Below, in pieces: positions 55,419-64,000 of a DNA stretch of 64,000 bases. The stretch covers positions 37,370,066-37,434,065 of the forward strand of contig CM047429.1 of assembly GCA_026168455.1 (NCBI GenBank), in the 5' to 3' direction. This stretch comes from Theocolax elegans (lineage: Eukaryota; Arthropoda; Insecta; Hymenoptera; Cerocephalidae). The translations under genes and the position numbers were made by a program. Under the pieces are notes generated by a model. It saw only the letters and a program-made list of their open reading frames with translations. It was not told the origin of the DNA and made no database searches. How positions within the stretch are numbered: the first letter of the stretch is position 1; the number at the start of each line of letters is the position of its first letter.

Positions 55419-56262
55419 GGAGCCAGTGAAATGCATTAAGAAATATATTCACAATAAGGGATTTGCACTAGAAATTTTCATGGATATAGAAGGTGTATTC
55501 ATTCACACGTCCATTGAAGACATCAACGGAGCCACGAAGGAACACCAGTCTTCGGAAAAGTTAAATAAATAACGAAAATGCTATCAATGGATGGCAATGC
55601 AGGAGAGCGATAGGAACAGACTGGGGCCTAAAACCCAGTACTCTACTGTGGGCGTATCAAAGCATAATTAAGCCACAGTTAACACACGCGGTATTGGTAT
55701 CATGTACGAGGTCGACATAGAATACTGCCAAAAGATACTGAAAAAATTAAAGACTCTTGCTGAGATATGCCACGGAGGTCAGAATGTCAAGACCTTTGCG
55801 GTCCTAGGGGCCATCTCGGTAGTAGAACCCTTATACATTACTCTTAGAGTAAAAGCCCAGATCTCAACACACTGATTAAAAGCACATCAGCTCTTAACAT
55901 GCCTTAAGATAGAATAGAAAGGGCTTTTTATTCGACAAAAAATGTAATCAGGCCAATTTTGAATAATAATTGGGAGCAGATACACAGTCTACAGCCGACG
56001 GAAGTAGAAATCTGTTATACGAATGGATCCAAGAATTTCGAAGTTTCTGAAGCAGGAATATACCATAGGAATACTAGAAGGAGAACGTTTGTCTCCGTGG
56101 ATAAATTTCCAACAGTAGCACAAACTGAATTACTTGCCACCTTGGAGTGTGCTCACAGAGCGACAGATTTGGAAAGCGGTACAAGGACTTATTGCGGTGT
56201 AGAAACTGAAACTTTATTACGTATAATTTGTATACGTAAAACTCTACATACTGACAGGCTAT
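55419..56262 (+). pseudogene. LINE-B-like relic: RT core, thumb and RNase H
   Basis: Plus strand: KKYIHNKGFALEIFMDIEGVF (RT catalytic region) at about 55437-55500. Then an internal deletion of the YADD part. Then RRAIGTDWGLKPSTLLWAY near 55600-55660 (intact LINE-B: RRAIGRNWGLKPATTKWLY). Then 55959-56262: NNNWEQIHSL, ICYTNGSKNFEVSEAGIYHR and AQTELLATLECAHRA, which match the RNase H YTDGSK and QAELLAII blocks with the first catalytic Asp changed to Asn. Continues the relic interrupted at 43978 by the CACTA-like element. Confidence 0.75.
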
Positions 56263-58587
56263 AAATAACTGATTATCGGACTCCGGAGATGACAGATTCG
56301 CTACAAGTCTCTACTAATAAGAAAGTGCTGAAATTCTTGCCTCGTGGCATACAATTAAAGTCTTCCTTAAAAGAAGCTAAACATTAGACTCGTTAAAGCT
56401 AAGACATCAATTATCTTATTACCTTATTATCTTGAGTTACAACGATCATTATAGCAAAATAATATTGTTTCAAAAACTGTAATACATACAAATGTGGAAA
56501 ATCTGATTTAATTATACTATTTAACTGCATTCCTAATTGGCTGGAAACTATAGAAAATCTATATTTAAATCAATCTACACAAGACAAAGCTGATTTAATA
56601 GTTCCGAGTATTTAATCTAAAAGCTAAGAATATCTTAAATACATTACTAAAAAACAAACATTTTGGTAAAATAATCAGCTATTTGCATTTTTTTAAATAA
56701 TGAGAAATACGTCTCGTATCTCGTATATAGTTTATCTCTGCTGTAATTCTATGTGCAACGTATTATTAATTTTAAAATAAAAAAAGTACAGATTTAGTGT
56801 TGAAAGTGATAACCAAATCACTAAAATATTAGTTATAACTAGGAGAGGGAGAAGGTATCATTAAAAAATCCAAATATCTGTAATTTTTATTTCTAGAGCA
56901 AAAAGTTCGGTTAATATAACCGAGTTTTAACCAGCTTAAATAATTCTAAAACTTAGATGGCTAAAGTAACGATACATTCGGGTAAATTTTATGGAACAAA
57001 GACAACCGAATCATTTCGCAAATTTAACCGAACTTTTTTCTGTGTGTGATTAATGTTAAAATACGTTTATCGTTAAATCGTGCTCTGATACAACATCGTA
57101 AAGCTTCAAGAGTTCTCCAAGATATTTGACCAAATATTTGACCGATCTCAGTTTTATTTTGAACTTAAGTTTGGGTATCTATCTCTATTTGTTTTTGAGT
57201 ATAATGATCAAAGTCAAAGGCTTTTTTGGAGAAATTTTCCATTATTTGTTTATATGTTTTGTAAAGAAGAGCGTTAGAGTCTAAAACTCTGACTTTCTTT
57301 AAATTATTATAGTAGTAAACATATCTTAGAGTTTGGTAAAGATCCGTTTCTCGGAGACGTGAGTTATTAAATGATTTTAAATATTAAATGATTACAAGAT
57401 CACGGTGCAGCCAATGAAATTAATCTTATTTTGGCTTTACTATTATACTCGGCTTTCTATACAAGATGTACAAGAAGAATTAGTAAATAATAGTTTTGAG
57501 TTACAAGGTAATAAATGTAATCAGAAAGCGAATTATTATATAAATAGTAAATTTTTTATTTACTACAGCATTTACAGTAATTTACATGAAAATCTAAATT
57601 TTAGGTTTACAATATATTTCTAATACGTTATAGATATAAAAAAAAGATTAAATTTTGAGTTACTAAGTTGACGTGAAATTACCAATGTATATTTGTTTGA
57701 ACAATTCTATTTATGGAATTTAAAGAAGAAAAAGATCATTTTTGTAAACATAGAATCAATCACTGTGTGAATTAACAATGCTTTTTACTCTTGTTTTCTA
57801 ATTATACAGCGTGGTACTAATAAAAACACGTAGTTGTAGGTAATCAATGTGTTGATAATATGTATGGGTGGTTCTCTGTGACATCGAAGATGAAAAAAAT
57901 AAATATTGCTATAACTGTGGGAATATGTTTTAGAGGTATCCAGTAGTTCTCCTGAATTTTTCAGATTTTTTCTAGGCCATTATTTTAAGTTACAGAGAGT
58001 CAAAGTTGACATTTTAGCACTTTTTTGCATTATATGCCCATTTTCATGAATTTTTAGTTCCCAGGGGATGCATTTTTCACTAAAAACATTACTATGACTT
58101 TTTTTGTAACATTTTCCGAACTTTTCATTAAAAATACTTTTAAAGACATAAATGTATGTTGTTACACTCTTGTAAGCCATTTAAACCTTAAATAGTGAAA
58201 ATCAGCAATTCTGCTCCGGACTCTGGTAACCTAATATTGTATAAAAGATGTCTTTTTATAGTCAGAAACTGCCTAAAAATTTCCAGAGTGGGTCTAAATC
58301 ATTAAGATCACTTATGGTCAAAATATCCGGGAAAACTGCCCGAAATATTAATATAAATGCATATTTGTTGCCTTATAACGATGAATCTATTAGCATGATC
58401 ATTGCAAAAAAATGTATGCACTTACCTTAGTGTAGTAGACAAGTATCTTCACTTGTTTCAGTATCCATCTAATCTCTTGTAAGCTGCTAAAAATACAAAT
58501 ATTATTATACAAATGTAAAAAATTAATTTTTAAACATTTATAATGCTGAATTTTTAGTTTTACATCCCTTACAAGAATTATAATACT
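56263..58587. other. AT-rich DNA with one probable MITE
   Basis: Contains the inverted-repeat element at 56896-57044. Otherwise I see no gene. The plus-strand frames at 57405-57623 and 58248-58430 and the minus-strand frame at 58180-57980 have no recognisable features. Confidence 0.35.
56896..57044. mobile_element. Short MITE with AAAAAGTTCGGTTAA ends
   Basis: Left end AGAGCAAAAAGTTCGGTTAA near 56896; right end is the complement, TTTAACCGAACTTTTTTCTG, finishing near 57042. Inner inverted words (ATATAACCGAG, ACAACCGAAT) extend the symmetry. About 150 bp with no coding capacity. Exact ends and TSD are uncertain. Confidence 0.6.
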
Positions 58588-58796
58588 AATCTGAAGGATT
58601 ACTATAAATATATAAACATCATTATTACAATAACTGAATATACGTATTTAATACAAAAAATATATAAATAAATCGGATCTGAAATTATAATGAATAATAT
58701 GATAACGAGACAGTGACAAGTTTGAGTAATTCAAATAATGTATTGCTGAATAATAATAATAATAATGTTGATACTTTTATAGTAATCCTTCAGATT
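58588..58796. mobile_element. MITE with 21-bp TIRs and ACT duplication
   Basis: AATCTGAAGGATTACTATAA at 58588 and TTATAGTAATCCTTCAGATT ending 58796 are perfect inverted repeats. ACT at 58585-58587 and 58797-58799 is a 3-bp direct duplication. The interior is AT-rich with an (AAT)n run at 58751-58766. A 3-bp TSD would fit PIF/Harbinger- or CACTA-type mobilisation. Confidence 0.8.
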
Positions 58797-58810
58797 ACTT
58801 TTTTATAATT

Positions 58811-59842
58811 TGTAACGTGGTATTTCGTCCTAATACCATAGTTACAAGTAATTTATTAATTTAAACAGGGACGACGGCCCCGAAGAACGCGTCTTTATCG
58901 TCGCCGTGGGTTAATAAATTAACCCGCCGGGACACAGTAGCGGAGAAAGGACGATCCCCTCTATACCGACACACGTGGCGGAAAAATCGGGAATCGGAAG
59001 GTGGTTTGCGGGTTAATCTATAATCAAATGATAACGCGACCGTTACGTTAATATAAAATAAATAAGTATTTATTTAAGTATTTACACGGAGGTGCCCGAC
59101 AATACTTAACGGGGCGTTCTCCCGGTCGCGTGGTATATACGCGGCAAGCAGGGGCTGCCTCCGTGCTCGCCCCGCGCAATACCTATTCGGTTTCGGTAGC
59201 ACCGGTGTGCTACCGAACAAACATTCATGCACGCACTCTCAACACACTCTAAATATATACCGACCAATGTCGGGTACTTACCGGGCTGGCTGGTCCATTA
59301 GCCCTGGTGTACGTCGGCGCCCCGACGTCTGCTGGCCGGTGGAGTCGGCCCGGTTTCCCGTCGTCCTCGACGGTAGCCTGCAGGTGCGGCCTGATGCCGC
59401 GGCGATTCGCCTACCTCGGGGAACACTCAACCCGAGGTATATGGTCCTTCGCACTGCACTCACACGAACTCACGAACACTCGCGTACGGCTTCCCGCAGC
59501 ACGGACGAACCGGTCCGGTACTTCCCGTGGCGCGCGAAACTAAACGTGACGATGTGTAAAGGATAATGCTGTCGCGGTCAAGACCGGCAGCGTACTGAGC
59601 TTTTCGGGAATTGTCGCATTCCCGAAAGGTATCTAACACACACACACAATAACAATCGTATATACGGATGCTCGCACACATCCTCGGTCGTCGACATAAA
59701 CACGCGTGTTTCGTGGCCTTGAAGAGGCAACGCACGAAACAATAACAACGTGCGAGATTTTAAGTTACAATATTCTATATACATACGAAATAATATAATA
59801 CATTAAGTATTATTTATTTCATTGCAACGACGTCTCGTCGCA
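58811..59842 (-). mobile_element. 3' LTR of a Ty3/Gypsy element
   Basis: On the minus strand the LTR would start TGCGACGAGACG at 59842, directly after a polypurine tract (AGTGGGGGGCTT, 59854-59843), and end GTTACA at 58811, about 1.03 kb. It lies just 3' of ORF3 and pol of the same strand. It is GC-rich with scattered A/T blocks. The matching 5' LTR lies beyond the window, so the ends rest on TG...CA and on the PPT position. Open frames inside it have no recognisable motif. Confidence 0.6.
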
Positions 59843-59860
59843 AAGCCCCCCACTAAACTC
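59843..59860 (-). promoter_or_regulatory. Polypurine tract (plus-strand cDNA primer)
   Basis: Minus-strand GAGTTTAGTGGGGGGCTT lies immediately upstream of the proposed LTR. Such purine runs resist RNase H and prime second-strand synthesis in LTR retroelements. Confidence 0.6.
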
Positions 59861-59947
59861 CACATCATCCTACTGATGTGAGAGTTGAAAAGAGGGCAAT
59901 GAAATAAATAATGACACGCACGCAATCAAATTCCTCGCCTAGACGAA

Positions 59948-60812
59948 CTAGGGTCGAGGGGTGGTGAGGTTCTTCTCCAGGGTGGCCATCACCAGTCGCA
60001 GGACGACGTCTCTCGCTGCGGGATTGTCTCCTGCCACCGTTTCCAACAACAAGCGACACTCCCGAAGAAGGTCAGCATCGTTGTTGGGTTGACTCGATGG
60101 CCCGGTGATGACATTGCTGCTCATCCCCGACGTTATGTCCATCCTGGTCGGAACGGAGGGCGGTTCGACCAATGGAATCGGTGGTGCAGGGTACGGAGTT
60201 AATAGTGACAACTCCGCTGGGTAGCCTACTTGTCGGAACACGTTGTTGAGGCCCGCCTGCACCTCATCCAAAGGTCCAGAATTTGGTACTCCCAAACCCT
60301 GCGCCAGGTGACGTAAAAACGTCTCATGCGGGGGTACATCCTTGATCCGCTCGACGTGGACTGGCTGAGCTACGCTCTCTTCTCGTCCACGGGTCTTATC
60401 CTCTTCGGCCTCTTGCAGGCCAGATATGGTTAGAGGAGGCGGTGTAGGAGGAAGGGCCAGGGAGTCCTGGTATTCCCTACGGCGTCGATCGACCAGCCTT
60501 TGAACATGCTCGCCCAAGGCGCATCGCACTTCCTCAATCGGCCCGGTATGGTGCAGACCGAACTCTGCCGCCTGCCGGTGGTCTGCCTCCTCGATTTGTC
60601 AAGCAATAACTCTGGATGCAATAGGATACTTGGTTTTCCTCGGGCTGTGCGTCCACAATACCCACCGAAGTTGCTCGGGCCGATGCGACGGTGGCCTCTT
60701 CCACCCGACGCCTCTTCGCTTTCCTGCGGCTCCCTCTCTGTCTGGCCCTCTTGGACACGGACTTCTCCTGTGTCCCAGACGTTGAAGGTTGGGATGCCGC
60801 TATTGTATACAC
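59948..60812 (-). pseudogene. Gypsy element ORF3 (unknown function), frame-shifted
   Basis: After the pol stop (60849) a minus-strand frame opens at 60812 (MYTIAASQPSTSGTQEKS, then a basic KRARQRGSRRKAKRRRVEE stretch like a nuclear-localisation signal). A second frame, 60529-59948, reads RCALGEHVQRLVDRRRREYQ, a Pro-rich middle and a C-terminal LLRECRLLLETVAGDNPAARD helix. The frames overlap and probably were one protein; the break near 60610 differs by one base between the two copies of this segment (60493- and 61901-). No envelope-like signal peptide or membrane segment is visible, so it is not an obvious env. Could also be a displaced gag-like protein. Confidence 0.5.
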
Positions 60813-60848
60813 GCTCTAATTTTCCGTGGCGAGTCGATTATCGCTGGC

Positions 60849-61895
60849 CTAGGATTTTCTCCTTGGCGGAACGTATCTCTTTAAATCAGATACGTGTACT
60901 TCAGACCTCTTCCGTCCAGACTCTTCAAGTCTTAAGACTACTGGTGATAGTATCTCCTTGACTTCGAAGGGTCCGTCGTACTTAGGCGCCAATTTGGCCG
61001 AAATACCTTTGGCCCCGTGCGATAACGTTCTACACTTCCTCATGACTAAATCGCCTACTTGGAAGGAAGCCACGCGTCTATTTTTGTTATAGACTTTCTC
61101 TTGACGTCTGTGCTCTTCATCTATGTGTTTCCGCACTAGATCTCGAAGGGCATCAAGACGTTTGAGTCGATCCATCCACATCTCGGGATCGATAGGAATT
61201 TTAAATTCCCTCTTCTCAACCTCTCTACGCAGACTCTTTACCGGTTGAGGATGACGTCCAAAATTGAGGAAAGCTGGGGAAACCTTCGTACTTGATTGCG
61301 TTGCCGTATTAATAGCATGACGGAATTCATGTAGATGTTCATCCCAGCTGCGATGATCGGAATCCACAAAGGCCGCGATCATCGTCTTTAATGTCCTGTT
61401 TGTTCGCTCGACGGGGTTGGCTTGCGGTCGGTAAGGAGGGTCGTGATCTGTTTTATCCCGTAATCCTCAAGCATTTGTGTCAACTTATTATTGACGAACT
61501 CTGTACCATTATCCGTAAGGAAGTAATCAGGAGTTTCCCAACGAAACAGTATGAGTTCCTCAAATGCTTTCGCAACCGACTTACCGGTAGCAGCTCGTAA
61601 CGGTTTTAATTCAACCCACCTCGTGAACAAATCTTGTAAGACCAGTATATATTTGTATTGGTTCTTACTACGAGGCAGTTCCGTTATATCTGCCGCAACC
61701 ACAGCCCACGGTCTCTCAATATTACGCTTGCCCATCAAACCTTGAGGGCCCGCTGTGAGACTTTATATCGTTGGCAGTCTATACACTGCACAACGAATTG
61801 CCTGACATCATGATAGATACCCGGCCAATAATAGTCTCTTGCCACTCGGTCATAGGTCTTCTCCACTCCTAAATGACCACACGATGGATTCGTAC
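60849..61895 (-). pseudogene. Duplicated integrase segment of Gypsy pol
   Basis: Second copy of the 3' half of pol, from the zinc-binding region (CGHLGVEKTYDRV) through the DDE core to the stop at 60849. Compared with the intact copy it has single-base losses near 61438 (GGAGGG versus GGAGGGG) and near 61753 (CGCTGTGAG versus CGCTTGTGAG), which break the frame, so it cannot give a full integrase. The three open pieces are 61938-61735, 61738-61388 and 61382-60849. No RT or RNase H precedes this copy. Confidence 0.85.
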
Positions 61896-61900
61896 TCGGG

Positions 61901-62220
61901 GACCAGCCTTTGAACATGCTCGCCAAGGCGCATCGCACTTCCTCAATCGGCCCGGTATGGTGCAGACCGAACTCTGCCGCCTGCCGGTGGTCTGCCTCCT
62001 CGATTTGTCAAGCAATAACTCTGATGCAATAGGATACTTGGTTTTCCTCGGGCTGTGCGTCCACAATACCCACCGAAGTTGCTCGGGCCGATGCGACGGT
62101 GGCCTCTTCCACCCGACGCCTCTTCGCTTTCCTGCGGCTCCCTCTCTGTCTGGCCCTCTTGGACACGGACTTCTCCTGTGTCCCAGACGTTGAAGGTTGG
62201 GATGCCGCTATTGTATACAC
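61901..62220 (-). pseudogene. Truncated ORF3 start (first unit of the duplication)
   Basis: Same start as the ORF3 at 60812 (MYTIAASQPSTSGTQEKS) but a single-base difference leads to a stop after 70 codons. Sequence then ends at the duplication junction near 61901. Confidence 0.7.
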
Positions 62221-62256
62221 GCTCTAATTTTCCGTGGCGAGTCGATTATCGCTGGC

Positions 62257-64000
62257 CTAGGATTTTCTCCTTGGCGGAACGTATCTCTTTAAATCAGATA
62301 CGTGTACTTCAGACCTCTTCCGTCCAGACTCTTCAAGTCTTAAGACTACTGGTGATAGTATCTCCTTGACTTCGAAGGGTCCGTCGTACTTAGGCGCCAA
62401 TTTGGCCGAAATACCTTTGGCCCCGTGCGATAACGTTCTACACTTCCTCATGACTAAATCGCCTACTTGGAAGGAAGCCACGCGTCTATTTTTGTTATAG
62501 ACTTTCTCTTGACGTCTGTGCTCTTCATCTATGTGTTTCCGCACTAGATCTCGAAGGGCATCAAGACGTTTGAGTCGATCCATCCACATCTCGGGATCGA
62601 TAGGAATTTTAAATTCCCTCTTCTCAACCTCTCTACGCAGACTCTTTACCGGTTGAGGATGACGTCCAAAATTGAGGAAAGCTGGGGAAACCTTCGTACT
62701 TGATTGCGTTGCCGTATTAATAGCATGACGGAATTCATGTAGATGTTCATCCCAGCTGCGATGATCGGAATCCACAAAGGCCGCGATCATCGTCTTTAAT
62801 GTCCTGTTTGTTCGCTCGACGGGGTTGGCTTGCGGTCGGTAAGGAGGGGTCGTGATCTGTTTTATCCCGTAATCCTCAAGCATTTGTGTCAACTTATTAT
62901 TGACGAACTCTGTACCATTATCCGTAAGGAAGTAATCAGGAGTTTCCCAACGAAACAGTATGAGTTCCTCAAATGCTTTCGCAACCGACTTACCGGTAGC
63001 AGCTCGTAACGGTTTTAATTCAACCCACCTCGTGAACAAATCTTGTAAGACCAGTATATATTTGTATTGGTTCTTACTACGAGGCAGTTCCGTTATATCT
63101 GCCGCAACCACAGCCCACGGTCTCTCAATATTACGCTTGCCCATCAAACCTTGAGGGCCCGCTTGTGAGACTTCATATCGTTGGCAGTCTATACACTGCA
63201 CAACGAATTGCCTGACATCATGATAGATACCCGGCCAATAATAGTCTCTTGCCACTCGGTCATAGGTCTTCTCCACTCCTAAATGACCACACGATGGAGT
63301 GCAATGCGAATCCTCTAGTACGCGCGTCCTATGTTCAATGGGCACAACCAATCTCCATCCCTCCTCTTGACCCGTGATTGGATCCAGCAGCTTATCGGTC
63401 GTGAATCGATAGAGCATTTCATCCTCAATTTTCCATTGCGGAAACTTTTGAGGACTGGACCTCACATCATCCAATCTGGCGATGTACCATGGGTCGGTAA
63501 TCACGTCAAAGGAGGCTATTTCAACTTCGTCCGAGTCCAGGTTAACAGCGCGAGAGAGTGCGTCAGGAACATAGTGTAGTGCACCTTTCTTGTGCACAAT
63601 CTCGAAGTCCCACTGTTGCATCTCAAGCACCCAGCGCGCTAGTCTGCCGGTGGGCTCTTTAAGAGTTTTCAACCATTTGAGAGCGCTGTGGTCCGTCACA
63701 GCTTTGAAACGATACGCTTCGATATATGGCCGAAGTTTCTTAATTGCCCAGATTAAGGCTAGACACTCTTTCTCCGTCGTCATGTAATTACGCTCCGCCT
63801 TGTTCAACACTCGGCTGACGTAAACGATCGGATGCTCGAAACCATCTTCATCTTCTTGGGTTAACACAGCCCCAATAGCGTAATCACTCGCGTCACTCTG
63901 GACCGAGAAAGGCTTAGAGAAGTCTGGTCGAGCAAGCACTGGCGCGCCGGCTAGAGCTAACCTGAGTTCACGGAACGTCGCGTCCTGCTCTGGTCCCCAC
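62257..64000 (-). CDS. Ty3/Gypsy pol, partial: RNase H and integrase
   Basis: Frame open from the window edge (upstream minus-strand text WGPEQDATFRELRLALA belongs to the RT-RNase H connection) to the stop at 62257. RNase H: FSVQSDASDYAIGAVLTQ (Asp), TTEKECLALIWAIKKL (Glu), AVTDHSALKWL (Asp). Integrase: HHCC zinc region (SCGHLGVEKTYDRV ... CIDCQRY), then the DDE core with AADITEL, FLTDNGTEFVN and NPVERTNRTLK. C-terminal segment with GDLVMRKC and KYDGPFEVKEILS; no chromodomain. It copies and inserts the element cDNA. It is intact over the visible part, so the element may be recent. RT, protease and gag lie outside the window. Confidence 0.93.
   Translation of the reverse strand, partial: WGPEQDATFRELRLALAGAPVLARPDFSKPFSVQSDASDYAIGAVLTQEDEDGFEHPIVYVSRVLNKAERNYMTTEKECLALIWAIKKLRPYIEAYRFKAVTDHSALKWLKTLKEPTGRLARWVLEMQQWDFEIVHKKGALHYVPDALSRAVNLDSDEVEIASFDVITDPWYIARLDDVRSSPQKFPQWKIEDEMLYRFTTDKLLDPITGQEEGWRLVVPIEHRTRVLEDSHCTPSCGHLGVEKTYDRVARDYYWPGIYHDVRQFVVQCIDCQRYEVSQAGPQGLMGKRNIERPWAVVAADITELPRSKNQYKYILVLQDLFTRWVELKPLRAATGKSVAKAFEELILFRWETPDYFLTDNGTEFVNNKLTQMLEDYGIKQITTPPYRPQANPVERTNRTLKTMIAAFVDSDHRSWDEHLHEFRHAINTATQSSTKVSPAFLNFGRHPQPVKSLRREVEKREFKIPIDPEMWMDRLKRLDALRDLVRKHIDEEHRRQEKVYNKNRRVASFQVGDLVMRKCRTLSHGAKGISAKLAPKYDGPFEVKEILSPVVLRLEESGRKRSEVHVSDLKRYVPPRRKS

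Larger units (their letters stand above)
60493..63295 (-). repeat. 1.4-kb tandem duplication inside the Gypsy element
   Basis: The segment 60491-61886 recurs at 61901-63295 with an offset of about 1408 bases and near-identity. The junction near 61887-61900 contains about a dozen bases (TTCGTACTCGGG) absent from the other border. The unit covers the 5' part of ORF3 and the integrase end of pol. Copy differences are mainly single-base indels. Confidence 0.9.

Noticed and set aside
59207..59566. GC-rich open frames inside the Gypsy LTR
   Set aside because: No recognisable protein features; overlapping frames on both strands are expected in GC-rich LTR sequence.

Overview
The window looks like AT-rich insect chromosomal DNA, probably hymenopteran or a related insect. 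The reasons are LINEs of CR1/Jockey-like, I/LOA-like and R1-like types, a Kolobok-like DNA transposon with an insect-typical Mutator-like transposase, tRNA-derived SINEs, Helitrons and a Ty3/Gypsy element. I see no convincing single-copy host gene. Almost every coding region that can be recognised belongs to a mobile element, and much of the window is elements nested inside elements. The species assignment is inference; the element identities come from protein motifs and from target-site duplications (TSDs) read directly.

Layout. 1-4750: nearly full-length LINE ('LINE-A', CR1/Jockey-like) on +, with ORF1 and an ORF2 broken by one stop. 4.75-8.75 kb: AT-rich DNA with a diverged palindromic satellite and a SINE (14-bp TSD). 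8.76-15.24 kb: relic gag/protease of an LTR retroelement on +, split by a foldback repeat that itself holds a Helitron (9387-12936), and by a second SINE. 15.24-16.25 kb: LINE-A fragment on - containing a TTAA-flanked MITE. 17.55-20.97 kb: Foldback-like structure whose arms are made of 41-bp tandem repeats. 21.69-26.5 kb: second near-complete LINE-A on -, abutting a foldback with hammerhead-ribozyme sequences. 26.96-28.48 kb: second Helitron copy. 28.76-32.86 kb: young, 5'-truncated LINE ('LINE-B', endonuclease-RT-RNase H) with intact ORF2 and 10-bp TSD.

33.2-56.3 kb: decayed LINE-B pieces occur in order and on one strand, separated by later insertions, so one old LINE copy has probably been spread over 23 kb. 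The insertions include a 2.3-kb TTAA foldback (34687-36969), two R1-like fragments (38.9-41.4 kb), a 376-bp palindrome carrying a complete type III hammerhead ribozyme (42687-42755), and an 11.4-kb CACTA-like DNA element (43979-55416). The last contains a solo LTR, a SINE and a Kolobok-like transposon (52307-55320), which in turn has its own foldback insertion. 56.3-58.8 kb: AT-rich DNA with two MITEs. 58.8-64 kb: 3' LTR, ORF3 and pol of a Ty3/Gypsy element on -, with a 1.4-kb tandem duplication; it runs off the window.

The most interesting signal is the hammerhead ribozyme family. A complete copy has all core bases, a GUC cleavage site, three stems, and two apical loops that are perfectly complementary over 9 nt. 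Two related copies keep that loop-loop complementarity, one through a paired (covarying) substitution.
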